Below the pieces are notes generated by a model, which saw nothing but the letters and a program-made list of their open reading frames with translations, was not told the DNA's origin and searched no databases. A DNA stretch of 59,742 nt from assembly GCA_964437445.1 (NCBI GenBank), contig CAYTGR010000029.1, positions 1 to 59,742 of the forward strand. The letters run 5' to 3'. This document shows, piece by piece, positions 47,101 through 55,443 of the stretch. Every line of letters begins with the position of its first letter. Position 1 is the first letter of the stretch. Source of the stretch: CAYTGR01 sp964437445. Lineage in GTDB: Bacteria; Chloroflexota; Anaerolineae; B4-G1; SLSP01. Both the position numbers and the translations under genes were made by a program.

Positions 47101-50100
47101 ACCTGGTAGGCTACCGGGGCGTCAACGAGAATATCACCGACCGCAAGCAGGCTGAGCGGGCGTTGCAAGAGCAGATCAACCGCTTGCAGATCTTCCTGGA
47201 CGCGATCCCTAACCCCATTTTTGTCAAGGATGTCAATGGCGTCTACACCGTCTGTAACCGGGCGTTTGAGGAATATATGGGGCGTCCTCGTGAGCAAATT
47301 ATCGGCCTATCGGCCTTTGACCTGGCTTCTCCTGAACTGGCCGCTAAATACCACGCGATGGACCTGGCCCTGCTCCAAAGCCCCGGCCACCAGGTTTACG
47401 AGTCGCAGGTCCGTTATGCCGATGGGACGCTGCACGATGTGATCTTCAACAAAGCGACCTTCACGGACCTGACCGGCAATCTGATGGGGTTGGTCGGCGT
47501 CATTGTGGACATCACCGAACGCAAACATGCTGAGCGTGAACGCGAACGAATGCTGGTCGACCTGGAACGGCGCGCCGTGCGCCTCCAGACGGCGGCGGAA
47601 GTGTCGCGGACGGCTTCGGCTCTGTTGAATCTGGAGGAATTGCTGCCGCAAGCGGTGGCACTGGTGCAGGAACGGTTTGGCCTCTACTACGCCGGCATCT
47701 TTCTGGTGGATGATACCGGGCAATGGGCGGTGTTGCGGGCCGGTACAGGGGAGGCCGGGCGGATCATGTTGGAGCGCCATCACAAATTTGCCGTGGGCAG
47801 TGCTTCCATGATCGGCTCCTGCGTTGCGCAGGGTAAGGCGCGCATCGCGCTGGATGTGGGGGCTGAGGCGGTGCGCTTTGTCAACCCGCTGTTGCCAGAG
47901 ACCCGCTCCGAAATGGCGCTGCCCTTGATCAGCCGCGGTCAGGTCATTGGGGCTATGACCATTCAGTCTACCGAAGCGGCAGCCTTTAGCAATGAAGATA
48001 TCACCATCCTGCAAACGGTGGCCGATAAACTGGCCGACGCCATTGCCAACGCGCGCCTCTACGCTGAGGCCGAGCGACGTTTGCAAGAGTTACAAACCTT
48101 ACAGCGCATGTACACGGGTGAGGTCTGGCAGGAATACGCAGCCCATCAGCCGCAACTGAATTATGCGTATGACCTTAGCCAGGTGGTGCCGGTCCAGGAC
48201 CTGCCGCCGCTACTCCCGCCGTCGTTGCCGGAAGCGGGCCGTGTGCTGGCCCGAACGGGCGGGGATGGTGCGACGCTGATCGCCCCCATTGCGCTCCGGG
48301 GCGAACCGGTGGGCCTGCTGAGCTTTGAAGAGCCGGAACAGCCACGGGAGTGGTCAGAGGATGATCTGGCGTTGGTAGAGGCCGTGCGCGAGCAATTAAA
48401 TCTGGCCCTGGAAAACCGTCTGCTGTTTGAGCAAACCCAACAGGCGTTGGCTCAGACCCATGTCCTCTACGAGATTGGGCGGCAGATGGCGACGGCGCGC
48501 TCCATGCAGGAGGTGCTCCAGGCGGCAGTAGACGGCCTGGCCCGCCAGCTGCGGGTGGATCGCATTATCGGCGGCTTGTTAGAGCCGATTCAAGCACCGG
48601 AAGTGATCAGGGGGATAGCCGGCTGGCAGCGTGAAGGTGAAGTGCATTTAGGGGCGCTTCCGCTGAGCCAGGTGCCCCAGCTCTATGCGGCCCTGCGCGA
48701 AGGGACTGCTGTCTATGTCACCGATCTGCTCACCGATACGCGCGAGGAGGTGGATGGGGCCTTGCGGTTGCTCTATGGGCAGCTGGGACTGCGCGGGATG
48801 GCCACCGTAGGGCTGCGGGTGTTAGGCCGTGCTTACGCCGGCCTCATGATTCAGACGGCTGAACCCCATGACTTTTCCGAGAATGAACGGCGTTTCTGCG
48901 AGAGCGTGGCCCAGCAGGCGGCGACGGCGTTGGCCAACCTGGCGCTGCTGGCCGATTCCCAGGCTGAAGTGGAACGCCGGGCCTTGCTCAACGAAGTTCA
49001 GCAGACCGCCTCCCGCTCCCTGGAGCCCACCGTTTTGATGCAGGATGTGGGCCGCCTGATCGCCGAACGGCTGGCGATGCCGGTGCTCCTCTGGGGTTGG
49101 GACGAGCGGTTGACTCATCTGATCGCAGCTTACAGCCCGGCCGGGCGCCGGATTGCCATGGAGGACTTTTCCTGCCGGCCTGAGGATATCCCTGGCATGA
49201 GTTGGGCCGTCCGCACCGGCGAACCGATGCTGGTCCAAAATTTGGAGCAGAAGCTATCCACCGATACGATGTGCCGGCTGGACGCAGCGTTAAAGCTGCA
49301 GGAATTGTACGTGGTCCCGCTCACAGCCCGGGGGCGGGTGCAGGGGGTGCTGGTATTGGGTCGTCAGCCCGACCACCCTCCTATTGATGAGAACGAAGTC
49401 GCTTTTCTGCAGCTGGCGGCTATCAACGTGGGTATAGCCCTGGAGAACGCCCGTCTTTACCAGGAGGCGCAGGAGACTGCCGAGAAGCTGCAGGAAGTGG
49501 ATCGGCTCAAGAACCAGTTCCTGGCCAGCATGTCGCACGAATTGCGCACTCCTCTGAACTCTATCATCGGCTTCTCGCGGGTGATCCTCAAGGGGATTGA
49601 TGGCCCGCTGACCGAGATGCAGCAGACCGACCTGCAGGCGATTTACGAAAGCGGAAACCATCTGCTGGGACTCATCAATGATATCCTGGACTTCTCCAAG
49701 ATTGAGGCCGGCAAGATGGAGCTCATCTTTGAGCCTACTAACTTGAAGGAGGCCATTAAGGGCGTGATGACGACTGCCATCGCGTTGGTCAAAGATCGGC
49801 CGATTGAGCTCCAGCAAAACATCCCGGCTGATCTGCCGATAGTGGTGGCCGACGGCCGGCGCATCCGCCAGATCATCCTGAACTTAGTGGGCAACGCCGC
49901 CAAGTTCACCGAGCAGGGTTTCATCCGCGTCTCGGCCAGCTACGATGCCAAAGAGGTGGTGATTTGTGTGGAGGATACCGGGATCGGCATCCCGCCCGAC
50001 AAGGTGGGGTCCATCTTTGAGGCCTTCACCCAGGTGGATTCCTCCTCCACTCGCCGGTATGGCGGCACCGGGTTGGGGTTGCCCATCACCAAACGGTTTG

Positions 50101-50987
50101 TGGAGATGCACGGCGGGCGCATCTGGGTGGAGAGCAAAGTCGGTGAAGGCTCCAGTTTCTACGTGGCGTTGCCTATTGAAGGACCAGCCGCGGCTGCGTC
50201 GGAGGAAGAATCGGAGGAAGAGTTGCCCGTGGTGGCCAGCACCTCCCGCGTTATCCTGACAGTGGATGACGACGAGGGGGTGATCACGCTTTTCCGTCGT
50301 TACCTGGAAAAACAAAACTACCAGGTGGTCGGCTTGACGAGCGGGGACCGGGTGGTCCAGGAGGCCAGGCGGCTCAAGCCCTATGCCATCACGCTGGACA
50401 TTCTGATGCCGGGCAAGGATGGCTGGCAGATCTTGCAGGACCTCAAATCCGAGCCGGAGACCCGCAACATCCCCGTCATCGTCTGCTCCATCTCACCGGA
50501 TGTGGGGCGGGGGTTGAGTATGGGGATCTCCGATTATCTGGTCAAGCCGATCGTTGAACAGGACCTGTTAGCGGCGCTGGCCCGGCTGGAACATGGGGAT
50601 GAGGAACGCCGGGTGTTGGTGGTGGATGACAATCCCGATGACCGCAAGCTGCTCCACCGCATCCTGCGAGACGCCGGATACACTGTCTATGAAGCGCCGG
50701 GTGGGGCCGAGGCCATCGCCATGATCTACGAATCTCCGCCCGATGTGGTCGTGCTGGATCTGATGATGCCGGAGATGGATGGCTTCGCCGTGCTGGAAAA
50801 CTTGAAGAGTAACGAGGGAACCCGTGACATCCCGGTGATAGTCGTCACGGCCAAGGAACTGACCAGCAGCGAGCGGGAGGAACTCCAGGTGCAGGTAGAG
50901 GCCCTCTTGCAGAAAGGGCTCTTTGACCAGGAGCAGCTGCTTAAAGACGTGACCGCGGCCCTGGCCCGACTGGAAAAAGGCCACTAA
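44124..50987 (+). CDS. Giant soluble hybrid histidine kinase with two receivers
   Basis: The 2287-residue protein has no membrane helix. Its order is coiled coil, five GAF domains (about 45-190, 190-360, 370-535, 540-710 and 715-890), PAS (890-1015), PAS (1017-1140), GAF (1145-1310), a shortened module (Trp, YAYDLSQ), two GAFs (1440-1605 and 1610-1785), HisKA (His1805 in SHELRTPL), HATPase_c (N-box near 1922, DTGIGIP, GTGLGLPITK), then receivers with acceptors Asp2092 and Asp2212. It has all catalytic residues and lacks the C-terminal receptor tail. As the last gene of the operon it is a plausible hub receiving inputs from the output-less receptors through its GAF and coiled-coil regions. This role is inferred. 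Confidence 0.93.
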   Translation: MNDETKTQAELIAELAALRRQVAELQANAGPAGASTDLSGPLALLQAVTDIAQTALTILDLEELTSQVVMLIQEQFGLESALFLVDATERQAVLQAGTERFGQWLEVGDPTLVGQCLSRRQLQLAPSGLELALPLLSGGDLIGALFLQSDQPTSFRAEFLPVLQVLADQLAMSLQASQMVGQARQRTFLLESLAQAQAALTQAANEVEILDAVAMAMDWDPRATLSLHYLDVDESDQPVVATLVALWQSGLAVEDSPLLHQRVAVAELPLAALWVATAGEIIVLADLQTDPRVAEADRAALPARTAILLPLRGAGRWQGLVMMSWAELRELTADEQLMLRQLVGPLATVVTSRRVFLARQQAQAQLDKRARQLATAAEVSRAASSLLNLDELLPQVVTLIQQQFDLYYVGIFLLDESARWAVLRAGTGEAGRIMLERGHRFEVGSASMIGSCVAQGQARIALDVGEEAVRFANPLLPETHSEVALPLISRGQVVGAMSIQSTETAAFSQEDITVLQTMADQLANAIQNARLFTQAQAERTRLATLYEVSRSFSATTTVDEMAQVVLKMGPYVGASSLDLLLFDVGGGPRLYSSEPERSGMTPAQSRDYYQLVTTSGVEHWVIANRQAALIEDTRADSRWLVLAGHEEKDLIRSAICLPLLDRQGHLLGTLSYNYSQPHAFGQDEVQLAEEIGARFIGVLEARWLFEQTQNTLTEVEMVYKASQAISRAESVEDIVRSAAGLAEFVGLWGATIRVMTRWDDAGVPIEQDLYTFSPDQGPEVRRMPGVPVTRESLLAFRNLPDGVLVYRDCEDPDEPMPEPVRVNLRKQGNRGALTVELRGRQRTLGFLSFSSRQSLSNLPERYFHVLTRTLVDQIALALEGRLLLTQLQESEARFRDVALSSGDWVWETDLAGRYTYCSERVVDVLGYTPAEVLGKTVFDFMPADEAATLRPVFEAIATNRDEIHDLENRALTQTGQEVVLLTTAVPILDVHGHLVGYRGVNENITDRKQAERALQEQINRLQIFLDAIPNPIFVKDVNGVYTVCNRAFEEYMGRPREQIIGLSAFDLASPELAAKYHAMDLALLQSPGHQVYESQVRYADGTLHDVIFNKATFTDLTGNLMGLVGVIVDITERKHAERERERMLVDLERRAVRLQTAAEVSRTASALLNLEELLPQAVALVQERFGLYYAGIFLVDDTGQWAVLRAGTGEAGRIMLERHHKFAVGSASMIGSCVAQGKARIALDVGAEAVRFVNPLLPETRSEMALPLISRGQVIGAMTIQSTEAAAFSNEDITILQTVADKLADAIANARLYAEAERRLQELQTLQRMYTGEVWQEYAAHQPQLNYAYDLSQVVPVQDLPPLLPPSLPEAGRVLARTGGDGATLIAPIALRGEPVGLLSFEEPEQPREWSEDDLALVEAVREQLNLALENRLLFEQTQQALAQTHVLYEIGRQMATARSMQEVLQAAVDGLARQLRVDRIIGGLLEPIQAPEVIRGIAGWQREGEVHLGALPLSQVPQLYAALREGTAVYVTDLLTDTREEVDGALRLLYGQLGLRGMATVGLRVLGRAYAGLMIQTAEPHDFSENERRFCESVAQQAATALANLALLADSQAEVERRALLNEVQQTASRSLEPTVLMQDVGRLIAERLAMPVLLWGWDERLTHLIAAYSPAGRRIAMEDFSCRPEDIPGMSWAVRTGEPMLVQNLEQKLSTDTMCRLDAALKLQELYVVPLTARGRVQGVLVLGRQPDHPPIDENEVAFLQLAAINVGIALENARLYQEAQETAEKLQEVDRLKNQFLASMSHELRTPLNSIIGFSRVILKGIDGPLTEMQQTDLQAIYESGNHLLGLINDILDFSKIEAGKMELIFEPTNLKEAIKGVMTTAIALVKDRPIELQQNIPADLPIVVADGRRIRQIILNLVGNAAKFTEQGFIRVSASYDAKEVVICVEDTGIGIPPDKVGSIFEAFTQVDSSSTRRYGGTGLGLPITKRFVEMHGGRIWVESKVGEGSSFYVALPIEGPAAAASEEESEEELPVVASTSRVILTVDDDEGVITLFRRYLEKQNYQVVGLTSGDRVVQEARRLKPYAITLDILMPGKDGWQILQDLKSEPETRNIPVIVCSISPDVGRGLSMGISDYLVKPIVEQDLLAALARLEHGDEERRVLVVDDNPDDRKLLHRILRDAGYTVYEAPGGAEAIAMIYESPPDVVVLDLMMPEMDGFAVLENLKSNEGTRDIPVIVVTAKELTSSEREELQVQVEALLQKGLFDQEQLLKDVTAALARLEKGH

Positions 50988-51009
50988 CTGAGTTGGGTTG
51001 TCTGAGGCC

Positions 51010-51049
51010 AGCCCTGACCGGCACTTGATAGTGCCGGTCAGGGCTGCTT
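51010..51049. terminator. Bidirectional terminator hairpin between convergent genes
   Basis: A perfect 15-base stem (51010-51024 with 51031-51045) with a 6-base loop lies between the end of the hybrid kinase (+) and the end of phoU (-). The T-run is short (GCTTT), but the stem is very stable and could end both transcripts. Confidence 0.75.
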
Positions 51050-51096
51050 TCCCCGGTGAATGACCGGCAGGGTCCAGCGACAGGTAGCAAGGGGGA

Positions 51097-51753
51097 TTAT
51101 TTAGTATCCAGCTCCACCAGTTCTCCAGTGACGGCAAAGAGCACCCGTTCGCAGATGTTGGTGACCCGGTCGGCCGCCCGCTCCAGATTGTGCGCGGCCC
51201 ACATCAGATAATTAACCTGTTCAATGGTGCTGGGATCGGCGATGATGTAAGTGAGCAGGACCCGGTAGACCTGGTTGTAGAGGGCATCCACCTCATCGTC
51301 TTCCTGCGGAATGGCGCGGGCCAGCGCCACATCGCGACGGATGAAGGCGTCCAACGCGCGATGCAACATCGTCCGCGCTTTCTCCGCCATCCGGGGCAGG
51401 TCCAGGATCGGCTTGATGAGCGGATCAGCGCCGAGCAGCAGGCAGATGCGGGCGATACCCTTGGCGTAGTCACCAATCCGCTCCAACTCCCCCGTGATTT
51501 CCAGGACGGAAGCTAACGTGCGCAGGTCCCCGGCCATCGGTTGTTGGGTGGCGATCAGCACCAGGCAGTCTTGTTCAATCGTGAACCGATGTTCGTTGAT
51601 CGTACGGTCCTGGGCGATGAGACGGCGCGCGGCCTCCTGATCCCGTTCTTTAAGGGCTTTGACTGCTTCGGTGAGGGCGTTTTCTACCATGCTCCCCAGG
51701 ACCAACATCTCGTCCTGGAGTCGTTGCAATTCACGTTCAAAGGCCTGGCGCAT
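51097..51753 (-). CDS. phoU: Phosphate signalling protein PhoU
   Basis: The 218-residue protein is a typical PhoU: two three-helix repeats, each with the family metal-binding signature, seen as ELERIGD (89-95) and NLERAAD (189-195). PhoU represses the Pho response when phosphate is plentiful by linking the Pst transporter and the PhoR-type kinase. GGGAGG precedes the start. It follows the DUF2207 gene by 25 bases behind the shared PHO box. No pst genes are in the window, so they must be elsewhere if present. Confidence 0.96.
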   Translation of the reverse strand: MRQAFERELQRLQDEMLVLGSMVENALTEAVKALKERDQEAARRLIAQDRTINEHRFTIEQDCLVLIATQQPMAGDLRTLASVLEITGELERIGDYAKGIARICLLLGADPLIKPILDLPRMAEKARTMLHRALDAFIRRDVALARAIPQEDDEVDALYNQVYRVLLTYIIADPSTIEQVNYLMWAAHNLERAADRVTNICERVLFAVTGELVELDTK

Positions 51754-51778
51754 TGTGCTGCCTCCCCATTAAAATTAA

Positions 51779-53470
51779 TTAACCGGCCCCGCTGGCGCCG
51801 CTGCCGGCGGCCCCCGCGGCCCCTGCGCCAGCTGCACTGCCGTCGGCCGCGTGGCTGGCTGTGATCATCGCCGCGAAGGCGGCCATTCCCTCATCCCCGG
51901 CTGCTGCCAGCGGGTGGAACCAGGCCGGCAGCTCCGTCACTCCCTGTTTCTGGAAATATTTGACCCAGGGCTCGGCCAGCCCAAAGGCGGCGGCATAGGG
52001 GAGGTAAGCCTCAAACAGCTCGGCAGCGATTATCTCTTTGCCTTTGGTCGCCGTTTTCAGATAGTCGGCGAAGCCTTTCCAGAGCAGTGCTTGCTGGCTC
52101 GCCTCGTCGGAGAGTGCCGACATGGCTCCCCCCATCACGAACGCGACCAGGCTCAGCATGAACAAGCTGGCGCTAAACAACAACGGCCAGGGGCCGAATT
52201 GTCCCAGCATGGCGACGGCCAGGACAGGAATCACCAGCGCCGCGCCGATCATCAGCCCGATGCCGATGAAGATCAGGCGGTTTTTCACTTGCTTGCGTTC
52301 CGGGCTGAGGACACCGGCGAGCCGCAGTTCCTCTTTGAGCGGTTCGGTGAACTTTTTGAGTTGGGAGGTAGCTTTGGTGCTGAGCTCCGAAAGCTGCAAA
52401 CTGTCGTGCCTCCCGCGCTTGTCACTGAAAAGCAGCTCCAGCAGCCCGCGCTCGTGGGGCCGGAGATCGTCCGGTAGGGTGAGCAGCCGCAAAGTGAAGT
52501 TGTACCGCCGGTACCATTTACGTTTCGGGTCCTGCTCTATCGTGATCACCCCGCGCCGGCCCAGGTCAAAAAGCGTGCCAAGGCCCTGGGTCCAGCCCAC
52601 TTCACCGGACCCACTCGCCAGCACGCCGGCTATGGCCGGTGGCTCGGCGGCAGGGGGCGTGGTGGGCCGATAAGCCGGCGCGTAAGTGGTAGCCGGGCTC
52701 CGCCGCCCGGCGCGCGCAGTATAGAATGCCAGGCCGGCACTTCCTCCCAGCAGGAGCGCCAGGGCACCGATGATAGAGAGTGGGGCCAGGCGATTCGCCG
52801 CGATCCGGCTGGCCTGCCATTGCGGCGGTACGCTGATCAAGCTGCCGGGCGCGAAACGGAGCTCAATTTGCAGCGGGTCGTTTTCCCCCAGCTGGGCGGC
52901 AGTGAAGATTACCTGCTCGCGATTGCTTGCCACCTGCGCTGTGCCTTCTGTCACGGTGGGGCTGTCCAGCAAGACGGCGCTGGCCGGATAGGTCACCGTG
53001 ACCCGGCTGGCATCAATGGGGTAGTCATGTTCATTTGAGATGACCTGCCAGAGCAGGCGGTCGGCTCCCTGTTCCTGCCGGATCACGCCCCGCGCGCGGT
53101 AGGTCAGCACGAAGGTATGGGTGCTGTCGGAGGTGGGGGCAAAGTGCCAGGTAACCCGAATGGGGCTATTCCCCTGGATCTCCACCTGTCCGGCTTCCTT
53201 ACCCGGTGGCAGTGGGTCGCCATCCATGCTGGCAGCGATGTCGGTCACCCCATCCGTGTACGAGGTCACCACTTCCTGGAAGGCATAGGTGAACGGCCCC
53301 CCGCTGAAACGGAAGACGATGGTCTGAGTGACCAACACTGACCCGTCGGTCTGGATGGCGACGTCCATGTCAAACCGCTCGGCCCGGTAGTCCTTGGCCG
53401 CTAAAGCCGAGAGCGGCACCGCTAACCAGACCAGCAGTATCAGCCAGAGTACCATTTTGCGCCCAGTCAT
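51779..53470 (-). CDS. DUF2207 membrane protein
   Basis: The 563-residue protein has a signal peptide (1-24, ending SALAA), an extracytoplasmic beta-rich domain (about 25-225, typical DUF2207 start with AERFDMDVAIQTDGSVLVTQ), a membrane helix (about 235-257), a cytoplasmic region with a winged-helix-like LFDLGRRGVITIEQD segment, and two further helices (about 397-450). The end is a low-complexity Ala/Gly/Ser run of some 20 residues. DUF2207 function is unknown. Here it is the first gene behind a PHO box and is followed by phoU, so phosphate-dependent expression is likely. Confidence 0.87.
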   Translation of the reverse strand: MTGRKMVLWLILLVWLAVPLSALAAKDYRAERFDMDVAIQTDGSVLVTQTIVFRFSGGPFTYAFQEVVTSYTDGVTDIAASMDGDPLPPGKEAGQVEIQGNSPIRVTWHFAPTSDSTHTFVLTYRARGVIRQEQGADRLLWQVISNEHDYPIDASRVTVTYPASAVLLDSPTVTEGTAQVASNREQVIFTAAQLGENDPLQIELRFAPGSLISVPPQWQASRIAANRLAPLSIIGALALLLGGSAGLAFYTARAGRRSPATTYAPAYRPTTPPAAEPPAIAGVLASGSGEVGWTQGLGTLFDLGRRGVITIEQDPKRKWYRRYNFTLRLLTLPDDLRPHERGLLELLFSDKRGRHDSLQLSELSTKATSQLKKFTEPLKEELRLAGVLSPERKQVKNRLIFIGIGLMIGAALVIPVLAVAMLGQFGPWPLLFSASLFMLSLVAFVMGGAMSALSDEASQQALLWKGFADYLKTATKGKEIIAAELFEAYLPYAAAFGLAEPWVKYFQKQGVTELPAWFHPLAAAGDEGMAAFAAMITASHAADGSAAGAGAAGAAGSGASGAG

Positions 53471-53524
53471 AAAATGCTCCTTACTTGCAGTCCGACGATG
53501 GCCTTACGGCATTTTGTTACAACC

Positions 53525-53579
53525 ATTATAGCACGGTTATGTTAACCTTGTTGTAAGGTCGTGTAAACGTTTGGTTAAC
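53525..53579 (-). promoter_or_regulatory. PhoP-type PHO box and -10 of DUF2207-phoU
   Basis: Read on the minus strand, four direct repeats occur at an exact 11-base period: TTAACC, TTTACA, TTACAA and TTAACA (within 53536-53579). They are followed five bases later by TATAAT (53525-53530). Bacillus-type PhoP binds TTAACA-like repeats with 11-base spacing, and activated promoters often lack a -35, as here. The regulator encoded upstream at 55444-56190 is the natural binder. Confidence 0.8.
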
Positions 53580-53625
53580 GAGACGCTGGTTGGGCGGCCG
53601 TCTGGGGGGGCCGGCGACCTCAAGC

Positions 53626-53651
53626 TGCGCCTGCCTTACCCGGCAGGCGCA
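53626..53651 (-). terminator. GC-rich hairpin after the sensor kinase
   Basis: A perfect 10-base GC-rich stem (53626-53635 with 53642-53651) and a 6-base loop lie about 25 bases past the kinase stop on the minus strand. There is no T-run, so it may be a transcription or mRNA-stability barrier between the two-component genes and the PHO-box promoter. Confidence 0.45.
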
Positions 53652-53675
53652 GGACCAGATGGTGGTGGGGGACCG

Positions 53676-55439
53676 TCATTCCGCCGGTGCCAGGGGGAGT
53701 GTGAAATAGAAGGTGCTCCCCTGTCCCTCGGTGCTGGTGGCCCAGATCCGCCCACCATGCGCCTGGACGATGTGCCGGGCGATGGATAGCCCCAGTCCGG
53801 TCCCGCCGCCGGCGGAACGGGCACGGTCAATCTTGTAGAAGCGCTCAAAAATGCGCGGCAGGTCGTCGGCCGGAATGCCCACGCCGGTATCCGCTACTGT
53901 AATCAGGACCTCGTCGCCACTCTGGGCCGCCGTGACTGTCACCGTGCCCCCCGTGGGGGTGAATTTGATCGCGTTGTGGACAAGGTTGGTGATGACCTGC
54001 TGGATCCGTTCGGCGTCGGCTAACACTTCCGGCACCGGTTCAGGCAAAGTTACCGCGAGCGTCAGGCCGGCGCGTTCGGCCTGGGGCCGGAGCCGCTCTA
54101 CGGGGGGCTGCACCACTTCCGCTACGGAGAGCTGCTTGAGCCGCAACGGCACCTTGCCCGACTCAATGCGTGAGAGCTCCAACAGCTCCTGGACCATCTG
54201 GGTCAGCGCATCCACCTCCGTTTCCATCCGGTCCAGGAAATGCCGGGCCATCTGGGGGTCGTCCAAAGCGCTATCGCGCAACGTTTCCGCCAGGGCCTTG
54301 AGGGAGGCCAGGGGGGTGAGCAGTTCGTGCGAGAGGTTGCTAATGAAATCGCGGCGCACGGTTTCCAACCGGCGCACCTGCGTCAGGTCCTGGAGGATCA
54401 CCAGGTATCCCTGCAGGTCGGCGGTATGGAGCGGGCTGATCACCACCCGTAGGAAGTGGGGGGCGAAGATGGCTTCTATGGTGGCTACCTGTTCTTCATT
54501 ACGTTCCTGGCACTGCTTCCACAGATCAATGATCTGGTAATCGCGCACGGTTTGCGCCAGCGACAGGCCCGGCGTCGGTTCTTCCAGCTCTAAGATGCGG
54601 ATGGCGGCCGGGTTCAGCATGTGGATACGCCCGTCGGCGTCGGTGATGAGCACGCCATCGGCCATGTGGTCCAGGATGGTGGTCAGCCGGTCTCGTTCTC
54701 CGGCCAGGGCTTTGAGTTTGGTCTGGAGCTGCTCGGCCATCTGGTTAAATGTGAGAGCCAGCTGGGCTATTTCATCGTAATTGTTAAGGAAAAGCCGGGC
54801 ACTCAAATCACCATCGGCCAACGTTTTGGCAACTGAGGTCAAATGGCGGATGGGCTGGGTAGTGCGGCCGGCAATAAGCACGGCCAGGAGCGTGGCTAAC
54901 AGGGTGGCGACTACGGTAGCACTCAGCAGCGCGATGCGCAGCCGGGCCAGATTGTGGTCAATTTGCTGCAGCGGCAGTGCGACCCGGGCAAAGCCAATGA
55001 GCTTGCCTTCGCTCCGGATGGCGGCCGCGGCATACATCATCTCATAGCCGGCCGTATTGCTGAACCGGATACTGGTCCCTTGCCCTTTGTCCAGCGCTTG
55101 CTGGATTTCCTGCCGGTAGAGGTGGTTGTCCATGAGCAGCCGGTTCTCATGGGATTCCCCGCGGACGGTGCCGTCCACGCCGATAATGGTCACACGCAGG
55201 CCGAGCAGGTCGGCGTAGTAGCGGGCCACACTGTCAAAATCGGCCTGGGGGGTACTGTCAGACAGCGGGAGGGCCAGCCGGTCGGCCAGCAGGCGCGATT
55301 CGGCAGTTAATTGGGCCTCCAGATCGTTCAAATAGGTCTGGCGGACAAAACTGAGCAGGTAGAAAGTCAGCCCGGCCATTACCAGGAGCACCAGACCAAT
55401 GTAGGGCAGGGCAATACGCCAGCGAATAGAATGTCGCAT
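53676..55439 (-). CDS. PhoR-like sensor histidine kinase
   Basis: The 587-residue kinase has a helix at 9-30, an extracytoplasmic domain, a second helix (about 167-190), HAMP, PAS (about 250-340), HisKA with His371 (SHELLTPL) and HATPase_c (NLVHNAIKF, DTGVGIP, GTGLGLSIA). This is the architecture of PhoR/ResE-type kinases. The ATG at 55439 follows AAAGGTG; the frame runs further upstream but overlaps the regulator gene. It lies four bases after the regulator stop, so the two are an operon. The nearby PHO box and phoU support a phosphate role. Confidence 0.92.
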   Translation of the reverse strand: MRHSIRWRIALPYIGLVLLVMAGLTFYLLSFVRQTYLNDLEAQLTAESRLLADRLALPLSDSTPQADFDSVARYYADLLGLRVTIIGVDGTVRGESHENRLLMDNHLYRQEIQQALDKGQGTSIRFSNTAGYEMMYAAAAIRSEGKLIGFARVALPLQQIDHNLARLRIALLSATVVATLLATLLAVLIAGRTTQPIRHLTSVAKTLADGDLSARLFLNNYDEIAQLALTFNQMAEQLQTKLKALAGERDRLTTILDHMADGVLITDADGRIHMLNPAAIRILELEEPTPGLSLAQTVRDYQIIDLWKQCQERNEEQVATIEAIFAPHFLRVVISPLHTADLQGYLVILQDLTQVRRLETVRRDFISNLSHELLTPLASLKALAETLRDSALDDPQMARHFLDRMETEVDALTQMVQELLELSRIESGKVPLRLKQLSVAEVVQPPVERLRPQAERAGLTLAVTLPEPVPEVLADAERIQQVITNLVHNAIKFTPTGGTVTVTAAQSGDEVLITVADTGVGIPADDLPRIFERFYKIDRARSAGGGTGLGLSIARHIVQAHGGRIWATSTEGQGSTFYFTLPLAPAE

Positions 55440-55443
55440 CAGT

